DNA of 6,102 nt from Nocardia sp. (GTDB lineage: Bacteria > Actinomycetota > Actinomycetes > Mycobacteriales > Mycobacteriaceae). Positions within the stretch are counted from its first letter, which is position 1. Each line of letters opens with the position of its first letter. This document shows positions 1-5,537 of the stretch, one piece after another. The stretch lies in the NCBI GenBank assembly GCA_013361595.1, contig JABFXT010000469.1:1-6102 (forward strand), in the 5' to 3' direction. Both the position numbers and the translations under genes were made by a program. The notes under the pieces are model-generated. The model was given only the letters and a program-made list of their open reading frames with translations, was not told the origin of the DNA and made no database searches.

Positions 1-39
1 AGGCCGACGGTAGGGCCGGTATCCGGCGCACGCGAACGC

Positions 40-60
40 TTCTCCCGGTCACCGGGAGAA
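40..60. promoter_or_regulatory. Perfect 21-bp palindrome upstream of the BVMO gene (candidate operator)
   Basis: The sequence reads TTCTCCCGGT, one central C, then ACCGGGAGAA, so the two 10-bp arms are exact reverse complements. A single-base centre suits a dimeric repressor or activator site better than an RNA hairpin, and no T-run follows, so a terminator for an unseen upstream gene is less likely. It lies 110 bp before the proposed GTG start. Most of its right part recurs at 82-97, which supports a protein-binding site. The cognate regulator is unknown: the PadR and IclR proteins in this window are candidates, but the PadR gene carries a different palindrome at its own promoter. Confidence 0.6.
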
Positions 61-81
61 CCCGCGAATCAGCTGAATGTG

Positions 82-97
82 CCGGTCAGCGGGAGAA
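82..97. repeat. Second, partial copy of the upstream palindrome
   Basis: CCGGTCAGCGGGAGAA matches positions 45-60 (CCGGTCACCGGGAGAA) at 15 of 16 bases. The copy is displaced by 37 bp. The outer left arm is not conserved here (77-82 reads ATGTGC where the first copy has TTCTCC), so this would be a weaker, half-type site. Two sites separated by roughly three and a half helical turns would allow cooperative binding. It lies between the full palindrome and the BVMO ribosome binding site. Confidence 0.45.
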
Positions 98-124
98 GGG
101 CGTCCCGCGCGGGTGAGCTCTCCC

Positions 125-130
125 TACCGT
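125..130 (+). promoter_or_regulatory. Possible -10 hexamer for the BVMO gene (TACCGT)
   Basis: TACCGT fits the actinobacterial TANNNT -10 pattern and would start transcription near 137, leaving a leader of about 30 nt that contains the GGAGG ribosome binding site. No convincing -35 element is visible at 17-18 bp spacing. The same hexamer occurs on the minus strand just before the 3543 start. This is a weak call because short TANNNT matches are common. Confidence 0.25.
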
Positions 131-160
131 CGCAGCAGAACACCGGACACCCGAGCAGCT

Positions 161-165
161 GGAGG
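161..165 (+). promoter_or_regulatory. Ribosome binding site deciding the BVMO start (GGAGG)
   Basis: GGAGG lies 4 nt before the GTG at 170. It is the only good Shine-Dalgarno sequence near the 5' end of this reading frame, and it is the main reason for preferring the GTG over the upstream in-frame ATG at 77, which has none. The spacing is slightly short but workable. Confidence 0.6.
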
Positions 166-169
166 CACT

Positions 170-1792
170 GTGAACCCCGGAAACCCCTCGTCACCCGGCC
201 GGACCAGAGTCGATGTGGCGGTCGTCGGCGCGGGTATCGCCGGGCTGTACGCGTTGCACCGGTTCCGCGGCAGTGGTCTGACGGTGCGGGTGTTCGAGGC
301 CGCGGACGGCGTGGGCGGGGTGTGGTACTGGAACCGCTATCCCGGCGCCCGCTGCGATGTGGAGAGCGTGGACTATTCGTACTCCTTCGACGAAGACCTC
401 CAGCAGGAGTGGAACTGGAGCGAGAAGTACGCGGCGCAACCGGAGATCCTGGCCTATCTCGAACATGTCGCCGACCGCTTCGATCTGCGCCGCGATATCG
501 AATTCGGTACCCGCGTCACCGGTATCGCCCTCGACGAATCGACCATGACCTGGCAGGTCGACACCGATACCGGGAGCGCTGTCACAGCCCGGTTCGTCGT
601 GCTGGCCACCGGCCCGCTCTCGAATGCCAACACCCCGGCGATCGACGGTCTGGGTTCCTTCGCCGGGCAGCTGCTGCACACCTCGGCCTGGCCACACGAC
701 GGGGTCGATCTCGGCGGGCAGCGGGTCGGCGTGATCGGCACCGGTTCTTCCGGCATCCAGGCGATACCCGTTCTCGCCGAACAGGCCGCGCAGTTGCATG
801 TGTTCCAGCGCACCGCCAACTACAGCGTGCCGGCCGGGAACACCCGGCTCGACGACGGTATCCGCCGGGAGCAGAAGGCGAACTACGCCCAGCGGCGACG
901 GCTGTCGATGGCCAGCGGCGGCGGATCACCGCATCGCACCCACCCCCGGTCGGCGCTCGAAGTGAGTGCGGCGGAGCTGCGCGCCGCCTATGAGCAGCGC
1001 TGGCAACTGGGCGGTGTGCTGTTCAGCAAGACCTTCCCCGACCAGCTCACCGATCCGGACGCCAACGACACCGCCCGGTTGTTCTGGGAGGACAAGATCC
1101 GCGCCGAGATCGTCGACCCCGAGGTCGCCGAACTGCTCATCCCCCGCGATCACCCCATCGGCACCAAACGCATCTGCACCGATACGGACTACTACCGCAC
1201 CTACAACCGGGAGAACGTACGGCTGGTGGATCTGCGGGCCACCCCGATCGACCGGATCGACGCGGGCGGACTGCACACCACGGAGTCGTACTTCCCGCTG
1301 GACACCCTGGTGCTGGCCACCGGGTTCGACGCGATGACCGGATCGGTGGCCAAGATCGCGATCACCGGCCGCGACGGCCGGACGCTGAACGACACCTGGC
1401 GCGACGGTCCCGCGACCTATCTGGGGCTCGGTATCCCCGGCTTCCCGAATCTGTTCAACCTCACCGGGCCGGGCAGCCCGTCGGTGCTCGCCAATATGGT
1501 GCTGCATTCGGAACTGCACGTGGATTGGGTGGCGGAAGCGATCGGTTTCGTCGACGGGCGCGGCGCGAAAGGGATCGAGGCCCGGGCCGACGCCGCGGCG
1601 GCCTGGGTCGCCGAATGCGCCGACCGGGCGGCGGGGACGCTGATGACCCGGGCGAACTCCTGGTACCTGGGCGCCAACATCCCGGGCAAACCGCGGGTGT
1701 TCATGCCGTTTGTCAGCGGTTTCGGGGTGTACGGCGAGATCATCGCCGAGGTCGCGGCCGCCGAGTACAAGGGTTTCGATCTGCTGGGCTGA
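170..1792 (+). CDS. Type I Baeyer-Villiger monooxygenase (phenylacetone/cyclohexanone monooxygenase type)
   Basis: This flavin enzyme uses NADPH and O2 to turn a ketone into an ester or lactone in the cytosol. From the GTG start it is 540 residues, the usual family length. Visible in order: the FAD Rossmann motif GAGIAG at 20-25; YPGARCD at 57-63; the BVMO fingerprint FAGQLLHTSAWP at 164-175, matching FxGxxxHxxxWP exactly; the NADP Rossmann motif GTGSSG at 190-195; the NADP-contacting pair R214-T215; and GTKR at 331-334, where R334 corresponds to the catalytic arginine. The spacing follows Thermobifida phenylacetone monooxygenase, as recalled, with a constant offset of three (D66, R217, T218, K336, R337 there). 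ATGFDA and the C-terminal GANIPGKPR segment are also typical. The gene looks intact and full length. The in-frame ATG at 77 would add 31 residues of low-complexity Arg/Ser/Pro sequence before the Rossmann fold, so it is not preferred. The PadR gene follows after 82 bp. The substrate (aromatic, cyclic, steroid or linear ketone) cannot be decided from sequence. Confidence 0.95.
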   Translation: MNPGNPSSPGRTRVDVAVVGAGIAGLYALHRFRGSGLTVRVFEAADGVGGVWYWNRYPGARCDVESVDYSYSFDEDLQQEWNWSEKYAAQPEILAYLEHVADRFDLRRDIEFGTRVTGIALDESTMTWQVDTDTGSAVTARFVVLATGPLSNANTPAIDGLGSFAGQLLHTSAWPHDGVDLGGQRVGVIGTGSSGIQAIPVLAEQAAQLHVFQRTANYSVPAGNTRLDDGIRREQKANYAQRRRLSMASGGGSPHRTHPRSALEVSAAELRAAYEQRWQLGGVLFSKTFPDQLTDPDANDTARLFWEDKIRAEIVDPEVAELLIPRDHPIGTKRICTDTDYYRTYNRENVRLVDLRATPIDRIDAGGLHTTESYFPLDTLVLATGFDAMTGSVAKIAITGRDGRTLNDTWRDGPATYLGLGIPGFPNLFNLTGPGSPSVLANMVLHSELHVDWVAEAIGFVDGRGAKGIEARADAAAAWVAECADRAAGTLMTRANSWYLGANIPGKPRVFMPFVSGFGVYGEIIAEVAAAEYKGFDLLG

Positions 1793-1831
1793 GGTGGCGA
1801 ATGCGTGGCGCGCCCGCCCGCTCAGCGGTAG

Positions 1832-1854
1832 TCATATGCCGGACCGGAATATGA
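1832..1854. promoter_or_regulatory. 23-bp near-perfect palindrome, likely operator of the PadR gene
   Basis: The half-site TCATATnCCGG is mirrored around a central A at 1843 as CCGGnATATGA. Ten of the eleven base pairs match; only G1838/A1848 breaks symmetry. It overlaps a good -10 hexamer (TATGAT, 1850-1855) and lies 20 bp before the PadR start, where a bound repressor would block RNA polymerase. PadR proteins are commonly autorepressors binding such dyads, so autoregulation is the natural inference. A terminator for the BVMO gene is possible (it lies 39 nt past that stop), but the AT-rich outer arms and single-base centre fit a DNA operator better. Confidence 0.65.
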
Positions 1855-1855
1855 T
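1850..1855 (+). promoter_or_regulatory. Candidate -10 box of the PadR gene (TATGAT)
   Basis: TATGAT differs from consensus TATAAT at one base and stands out in this GC-rich DNA. Transcription would begin near 1861-1863, leaving a leader of about 13 nt before the ATG at 1875. The -35 region (around 1827-1832, GGTAGT) is poor, which is common in actinobacteria. The box overlaps the right arm of the 23-bp palindrome. Confidence 0.5.
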
Positions 1856-1874
1856 CACTGATAGCATTCGGCGA

Positions 1875-2558
1875 ATGACGACGAGCGAATCCGACCAGGC
1901 GCAGATCAACCTGCCGCCGACCAGCTGGGCGGTGCTCGCCATGCTCTCCTACGAGGAGGAGATCTCCGGGTACGACCTGAAGAAATGGGCCGACTGGAGT
2001 ATCCGCTATTTCTACTGGAGCCCTTCCTACAGTCAGATCTACTCGGAGCTGAAGAAGCTCGAGCGGCACGGGTTCGCGCATTCGCGGGTCGACGCCGACA
2101 ACGCCATGCGCGGGCGCCGCCTCTACCGGATCACCCCGGCCGGCCGGGCCGCCGTCACCGCCTGGACGAACAGCGCCCCGGTCGACCCGCCTATGCTGAA
2201 GCACCATGTGATGCTGCGGATCATGTTCGGGCATCTGAGTTCACCCGACCGGCTCAAAGAGATCCTGCGCGACCATATCGCCGATGCCGAACGGCTCGAA
2301 CGCAGCGCCGCCGTCGACGCGTCCGCCGCGAAATCGGAACCGGGCTGGGCCTATTCGCAGATCGTGTTGCAGTGGGCCGAACGGTACTACGCCTCCGAAC
2401 GCGACCTCGCCCAGCAGCTCATCGACGATATCGACGCGGCCGAAACCGCGCTGAAGGCCGCCGAACACGACGAACAGGCCGACTACCCACATCCGACCCC
2501 GGGCCGGTGGCGCGAGGTCGAGCAGCGGGTCAAGGAAGAAGACCCGGAGCGGCGCTGA
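1875..2558 (+). CDS. PadR-family transcriptional regulator
   Basis: This 227-residue protein has the PadR layout. A winged helix-turn-helix spans about residues 16-98: SWAVLAMLSYEEEISGYDL is the first helix region, followed by SPSYSQIYSELKKLERHGF (recognition helix) and the wing ending GRRLYRITPAGR. A helical C-terminal domain of the Vir_act_alpha_C type runs over about 105-200 and should mediate dimerisation and ligand sensing. Family members are mostly repressors released by phenolic, aromatic or drug-like ligands. The ATG at 1875 is chosen because upstream in-frame ATGs at 1836 and 1851 fall inside or at the edge of the palindrome and -10 box, and MTTSES leads directly into the domain. The Shine-Dalgarno is weak (GGCGA touching the ATG). 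The gene lies on the same strand as the BVMO 82 bp earlier, so it probably controls that gene and itself. It converges on the Dabb gene with a 6-bp gap. Confidence 0.9.
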   Translation: MTTSESDQAQINLPPTSWAVLAMLSYEEEISGYDLKKWADWSIRYFYWSPSYSQIYSELKKLERHGFAHSRVDADNAMRGRRLYRITPAGRAAVTAWTNSAPVDPPMLKHHVMLRIMFGHLSSPDRLKEILRDHIADAERLERSAAVDASAAKSEPGWAYSQIVLQWAERYYASERDLAQQLIDDIDAAETALKAAEHDEQADYPHPTPGRWREVEQRVKEEDPERR

Positions 2559-2564
2559 CCACGA

Positions 2565-3203
2565 TCAGCTGAGGATCGGCCCGGTACGCGTGCAGAAACT
2601 GTGGCAGACCCGGTCCCGGACGATCGACTCCGGGCACTCGGGGTCGAACCAGCGATCGACCAGGCCCCAGTGCACCGGATGCGCCAGATAGGCGCCCGCC
2701 AACCCGGCGAGATCGGTGAACTCCTGCTCCCATACGTGCGTCCATTCCGCTGAACCCGTGGCCCGGTCCACCCGGCTCAGCCGCCACGCGCGGATGGTGT
2801 CGATATGGCGGGGCATCCGCAGCAGGTCGGCCTCGAATTCGGCGAGCGCTGCCGCCGGTGCCGCCGGATCCGCCCGCAGCAGCAGGGTACGGAACACCGC
2901 ACCGCTGTGCCGGGGTTCGACCACCCCGCCCACACCGGGCCCGTGATCGGCCCCGTCGATTCGCCGGACCGCCGGCCGGTCGCACACCGCGGCGACGCGG
3001 TGCCCGATCGCGTCCGCCGACCCGGTTCCGGCGCAGCTCAGGCGGAGCAGGATATCGCCACCGTTGCGCACCCCGGGCAACGTCGGTTCGATCAGCGCAC
3101 GCGACGCCGCACCGGTGACGGCCCGCAGTTCGGTGAGCAGGGCGTCGATCTCGCCGGGGCCGGTCCCCGGCGCGAGGTGGATCAGGCGGGTGATCTCATA
3201 CAT
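2565..3203 (-). CDS. Dabb-domain (stress-responsive alpha/beta barrel) protein with two ferredoxin-like halves
   Basis: This 212-residue protein has a C-terminal half (about 103-200) that reads as a Dabb domain: strand VFRTLLLR, a helix ending in LLRMPRHIDTIRAW, then WTHVWEQEFTDLAGLAGAYLAHPVHW, with the typical F-D-L...Y..HP.H pattern (HPVHW at 175-179). The N-terminal half (1-60, MYEITRLIHLAP ... ILLRLSCAG) has a similar strand-helix-strand pattern but is degenerate, suggesting an internal duplication that folds as a pseudo-dimer. Dabb proteins include the plant olivetolic acid cyclase and many proteins of unknown role, so an enzymatic or ligand-binding role with a small hydrophobic compound is possible but unproven. 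No signal peptide or membrane segment is seen. The ATG at 3203 has a GAGG sequence 9 nt upstream and overlaps the preceding gene's stop by 8 bp, implying translational coupling. Cysteines at 190, 200 and 204 cluster at the C-terminus. Confidence 0.75.
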   Translation of the reverse strand: MYEITRLIHLAPGTGPGEIDALLTELRAVTGAASRALIEPTLPGVRNGGDILLRLSCAGTGSADAIGHRVAAVCDRPAVRRIDGADHGPGVGGVVEPRHSGAVFRTLLLRADPAAPAAALAEFEADLLRMPRHIDTIRAWRLSRVDRATGSAEWTHVWEQEFTDLAGLAGAYLAHPVHWGLVDRWFDPECPESIVRDRVCHSFCTRTGPILS

Positions 3204-3543
3204 CGGCGAGCACCTCGATATCGGCGGCCGCTGCCGCCGATTCACGCGTGCGGCGCGCGATCAGATGATCCACTTCCGCCCACCACCGGCCCGGCCCCGG
3301 ATCCGGTCGGCCCTGCCAGGTCATCTCCCACCAGCCGTCGGTCCCGTCGAGTTGCCAGGTCACGGTGACCGTATTGGACCGGTCGTCGAACCACAGCGGC
3401 GGCGCGACCAGTACCTGCGCCAGGGTCATTCCGCGCCCGATCGCACCGGGTACGTACTCCGCGAGATAGCGGTCCACGAATTCCCGTGCGCGGCCGGGCA
3501 TCGTCTCGATCCGATCGACGATATAGACCTTCGGTACACCCAT
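3196..3543 (-). CDS. Small alpha/beta-barrel-like (NIPSNAP/ABM-type fold) protein of unknown function
   Basis: This 115-residue protein is not firmly assignable. Its start, KVYIVDRIETMPGRAREFVDRYLAEYVPGA, looks like the strand-helix of a dimeric ferredoxin-like alpha/beta barrel, the fold shared by NIPSNAP, antibiotic-biosynthesis monooxygenase and Dabb proteins. WFDDRSNTVTVTWQL supplies further strands. The second half is unusually rich in tryptophan (W51, W63, W71, W72, W76, W87, W88), consistent with a hydrophobic pocket or dimer interface. The ATG at 3543 is preferred over the in-frame ATG at 3591 because the extra 16 residues are Arg/Gly/Pro-rich spacer sequence and because a TACCGT -10 box sits 6 nt before it; a GTG at 3546 is an equally close alternative. 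Its stop overlaps the start of the Dabb gene, so the two are made together. The shared fold suggests the pair may form a complex or act on the same compound. Confidence 0.7.
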   Translation of the reverse strand: MGVPKVYIVDRIETMPGRAREFVDRYLAEYVPGAIGRGMTLAQVLVAPPLWFDDRSNTVTVTWQLDGTDGWWEMTWQGRPDPGPGRWWAEVDHLIARRTRESAAAAADIEVLADV

Positions 3544-3549
3544 CACCCC

Positions 3550-3555
3550 ACGGTA
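3550..3555 (-). promoter_or_regulatory. Candidate -10 box for a leaderless transcript of the alpha/beta-barrel pair (TACCGT)
   Basis: On the minus strand TACCGT is followed by six bases (GGGGTG) and then the ATG at 3543, so a transcript starting the usual 7 nt past the hexamer would begin at the A of the start codon. This spacing is the hallmark of leaderless genes, which are frequent in mycolate actinobacteria. GGGGTG could instead act as a very close Shine-Dalgarno. Confidence 0.4.
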
Positions 3556-3561
3556 TGGGCG

Positions 3562-3578
3562 GGCCGGGCCGCCCGGCC
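3562..3578. repeat. 17-bp GC-only palindrome in the divergent spacer
   Basis: GGCCGGGC, a central C, then GCCCGGCC form perfect 8-bp arms in the 150-bp spacer (3544-3693) between the minus-strand pair and the hydrolase. It lies just upstream of the putative -10 box of the minus-strand pair, roughly at its -20 to -35 region. As it is pure G/C in GC-rich DNA, chance is a serious explanation. Apart from this and the promoter and ribosome-binding signals noted separately, the spacer shows only a weak TACGGT hexamer at 3631-3636 that could serve the hydrolase. Confidence 0.3.
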
Positions 3579-3680
3579 GGGACCGGCCCACTCTCCGGGA
3601 GGAGCGGCTCCACCGGCACTCTCACGGATCTACGGTGACCCGACCAGGGATGCGGCCGGTGCCCCGCCGGCCACGAGATG

Positions 3681-3687
3681 GAGGAGG
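3681..3687 (+). promoter_or_regulatory. Strong ribosome binding site of the hydrolase (GAGGAGG)
   Basis: GAGGAGG lies 6 nt before the ATG at 3694 and fixes that start. The reading frame itself is open back to 3064, but the upstream part runs antisense through the alpha/beta-barrel genes and is not coding. Another ATG at 3678 is in a different frame. Confidence 0.8.
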
Positions 3688-3693
3688 CCGCCG

Positions 3694-4650
3694 ATGGAAT
3701 CCGGAGCCGTGCGCGACGCGGAACCCGAACTGCTTCCCGAGGTGGCCGCCCTGCTCGCCACTCTCGACAGCGGGTTCCCCGATGTCACCACCCTGACGGC
3801 GCCGCAGCTGCGGGCGATCATCCGCTCTCGCCGCGCTCCGCTGCAGTGGTTACCGGCCATGCGCGAAGTACACAACCTGACCGTCACCGGCCCGGGCGGC
3901 GCCCTGCCGATCCGGATCTATCGGCCCCGCCGGGACGCGTCCGCGCTCCCGGTGATCGTGTTCGCGCACGGCGGCGGGTTCGTATTCTGCGATCTGGACA
4001 GTCACGACGAGTTCTGCCGGTCGATGGCCGAGGGGGTCGGCGCGGTCGTGGTGTCGGTGGACTATCGCCTCGCCCCGGAACATCCCGCGCCCGCCGCACA
4101 CGAGGACATGTACGCGGCACTGGTCTGGGTCGCCGAGCACGCCGCCGAATACGGTGGCGACCCCGCGGCTCTGGTGGTGGCCGGGGACAGCGCGGGCGGT
4201 AACCTCGCCGCCACCGTGGCGCTGGCCGCCCGCGATCGAGGCGGCCCCCCGATCGCCGCGCAACTCCTGCTGTACCCGGTGATCGACGACGATTTCGACA
4301 CCGAGTCCTACCGCCGTTTCGGTACCGGTTACTACAACACCGCGGCGGCGATGCGCTGGTACTGGCAGCAGTACGCACCGCACGGCACCGCCGACCCGCG
4401 TCTGATCCCGACCCGGGCGGACTCCCTGGCCGGGCTGCCGCCCGCCGTGGTGATCACCGCCGAACTCGATCCGCCCTGTTCGTCCGGTGACGACTACGCG
4501 CGACTGCTCGGCGCAGCCGGTGTCGCGGTGAGCCATCGTCGTTACGAGGGACTGTTCCACGGATTCCTGACGATTCCGGCGCTCTCGGTCACCCGCGCAG
4601 CCCGTGCCGAGATCTGGGCAATGGTGCGCGCCGCGCTCCCGGCCCGCTAG
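3694..4650 (+). CDS. Alpha/beta hydrolase of the HSL (GDSAG) esterase family
   Basis: This 318-residue cytosolic esterase/lipase has a complete hormone-sensitive-lipase-type core. The oxyanion-hole motif HGGGF is at 92-96, followed by the family segment DYRLAPEHPAPAAHED. The nucleophile is Ser166 in GDSAGG (164-169), the acid is Asp259 in AELDPP, and the base is His289 in GLFHGF. The length is normal for bacterial family IV esterases, and the N-terminal cap (about 1-60) is present. No signal peptide is visible. Just after Asp259 the usual DPLRDEG is replaced by DPPCSSGDDY, a mild departure. The closest functional parallels are LipR-type acetyl hydrolases beside mycobacterial BVMOs and esterases that cleave BVMO products, so hydrolysis of an ester or lactone made by the BVMO is the likely role. 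It is transcribed divergently from the alpha/beta-barrel pair and is followed by a hairpin. Confidence 0.93.
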   Translation: MESGAVRDAEPELLPEVAALLATLDSGFPDVTTLTAPQLRAIIRSRRAPLQWLPAMREVHNLTVTGPGGALPIRIYRPRRDASALPVIVFAHGGGFVFCDLDSHDEFCRSMAEGVGAVVVSVDYRLAPEHPAPAAHEDMYAALVWVAEHAAEYGGDPAALVVAGDSAGGNLAATVALAARDRGGPPIAAQLLLYPVIDDDFDTESYRRFGTGYYNTAAAMRWYWQQYAPHGTADPRLIPTRADSLAGLPPAVVITAELDPPCSSGDDYARLLGAAGVAVSHRRYEGLFHGFLTIPALSVTRAARAEIWAMVRAALPAR

Positions 4651-4668
4651 CGCGGCATACCCACCGAC

Positions 4669-4699
4669 CCGGTTCCGGACGACGGCCCCCCGGAACCGG
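4669..4699 (+). terminator. Hairpin after the hydrolase, probable intrinsic terminator without a U-tract
   Basis: CCGGTTCCGG (4669-4678) and CCGGAACCGG (4690-4699) are perfect 10-bp arms around an 11-nt loop, beginning 19 nt after the hydrolase stop. No T-run follows, as is common for actinobacterial terminators. Together with the separate promoter signal before the dehydrogenase, this suggests two transcription units. A binding site for a regulator of the dehydrogenase gene is the alternative. Confidence 0.55.
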
Positions 4700-4733
4700 C
4701 GGGGGCACCTGTCGGGCCGCGGTGTACCCGGCC

Positions 4734-4739
4734 TAGCGT
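4734..4739 (+). promoter_or_regulatory. Candidate -10 box for a leaderless dehydrogenase transcript (TAGCGT)
   Basis: TAGCGT fits TANNNT and is followed by exactly six bases (CACACC) before the ATG at 4746, so transcription should begin at or next to the A of the start codon. No Shine-Dalgarno sequence is present upstream of this ATG, which agrees with leaderless translation. No clear -35 element is seen. Confidence 0.5.
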
Positions 4740-4745
4740 CACACC

Positions 4746-5537
4746 ATGACCACCACAGCAGTCGTCACCGGTGCCGGCCGCGGTATCGGGCTCGCCATCG
4801 CTCGCCGCCTCGCCGATGCGGGCCACCTGGTCGTTCTCACCGATATCGACGGCGCGGCCGCACAACGGTCCGCCGCCGAGATCGGCCGGGGCGCTGTCGG
4901 GTTCGCCCAGGATGTCCGCCAGATCGCCGGCCATCGCGAGATCGCCGAGCGGGCCGCGGCGCTGGGGCGGCTTACTGTCTGGGTGAACAATGCCGGAGTG
5001 CTGTACGCGGGGGACGCCTGGACCCATCCGGACGAGGAGATCGCCACCATCCTCGAGGTGAACATCCGCGGCGTGCTGGCGGGGTCGGCGGCCGCGATCG
5101 GGCAGATGGGCCGGGCGGGCGGCGTGATCCTCAATATCGCGTCGCTCTCGGCGCTCACCCCGGTACCCGGGCTGGCCCTGTACGCCGCGACCAAGGCGGC
5201 CGTCCTGTCCTATACGACCTCTCTGCAGGGCGATCTCCGGCATGCCGGATTGCCGATCCGGGTCCGCGCCCTGTGCCCCGATGTGGTGCGCACCCAGATG
5301 GTCACCTCGCGTGCCGCGGATCCCGGTGCCGCACTGCTTTTCGCCGGACCGCAACCGATGGACGAGGACGCCGTCGCCCGGGCGGGGCTGGCGCTGATGG
5401 AGAGCCGGCAGATCTTCCGGGTGATGCCCCGGTGGCGCGGCGCGCTGGTCCGCGGCGTCGATGTGGCGCCCGCGTTCGGCCTGCGGCTGGTCTCCCTGAT
5501 GCGCAGGCTCGGCGATCGCCGGCAGGCCCGTACCTGA
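4746..5537 (+). CDS. Classical short-chain dehydrogenase/reductase (SDR)
   Basis: This 263-residue NAD(P)-dependent alcohol/ketone oxidoreductase has all classical SDR landmarks. The cofactor motif TGAGRGIG is at 8-15 and NNAG at 81-84. The catalytic tetrad is N106, S133, Y146 and K150, with YAATK at 146-150 and the expected 13-residue Ser-Tyr spacing. D33 at the end of the second strand (VVLTDID) favours NAD+ over NADP+, and therefore the oxidative direction. The C-terminal tail after about residue 220 is Arg-rich with an amphipathic stretch (FGLRLVSLMRRLGDRR), resembling SadH-like proteins beside mycobacterial BVMOs. The probable role is oxidation of a secondary alcohol to the ketone used by the BVMO, which is inference from context. 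The start is supported by the -10 box 6 nt upstream and by the cofactor motif beginning at residue 8. The gene converges on the IclR gene with a 12-bp gap. Confidence 0.93.
   Translation: MTTTAVVTGAGRGIGLAIARRLADAGHLVVLTDIDGAAAQRSAAEIGRGAVGFAQDVRQIAGHREIAERAAALGRLTVWVNNAGVLYAGDAWTHPDEEIATILEVNIRGVLAGSAAAIGQMGRAGGVILNIASLSALTPVPGLALYAATKAAVLSYTTSLQGDLRHAGLPIRVRALCPDVVRTQMVTSRAADPGAALLFAGPQPMDEDAVARAGLALMESRQIFRVMPRWRGALVRGVDVAPAFGLRLVSLMRRLGDRRQART

Noticed and set aside
1..76. Possible end or start of a gene at the left edge
   Set aside because: Two forward frames are open, but no recognisable protein sequence is seen; the stretch is better explained as a regulatory leader.
77..169. N-terminal extension of the BVMO from the ATG at 77
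   Set aside because: No ribosome binding site precedes this ATG, the added 31 residues are Arg/Ser/Pro-rich and unlike any BVMO N-terminus, and GGAGG precedes the GTG at 170, giving the family's usual length.
191..799. Long open frame antisense to the BVMO gene (and similar ones at 926-1519 and 3850-4560)
   Set aside because: Open frames opposite high-GC genes are expected from codon bias; the translations show no recognisable domain while the sense strand encodes complete enzymes.
1710..1874. Longer PadR reading frame starting inside the BVMO gene or at the ATGs 1836 and 1851
   Set aside because: The extension overlaps BVMO coding sequence, the 23-bp palindrome and the -10 box; the domain begins soon after the ATG at 1875.
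2554..2569. Small hairpin (GCTGA / TCAGC) between the convergent PadR and Dabb genes
   Set aside because: Three of its five pairs come automatically from the two TGA stop codons facing each other, and the stem is too short for a terminator call.
3064..3693. 210-residue N-terminal extension of the hydrolase
   Set aside because: It is antisense to the two alpha/beta-barrel genes, Arg/Pro-rich, and unlike the esterase family; the strong ribosome binding site fixes the start at 3694.
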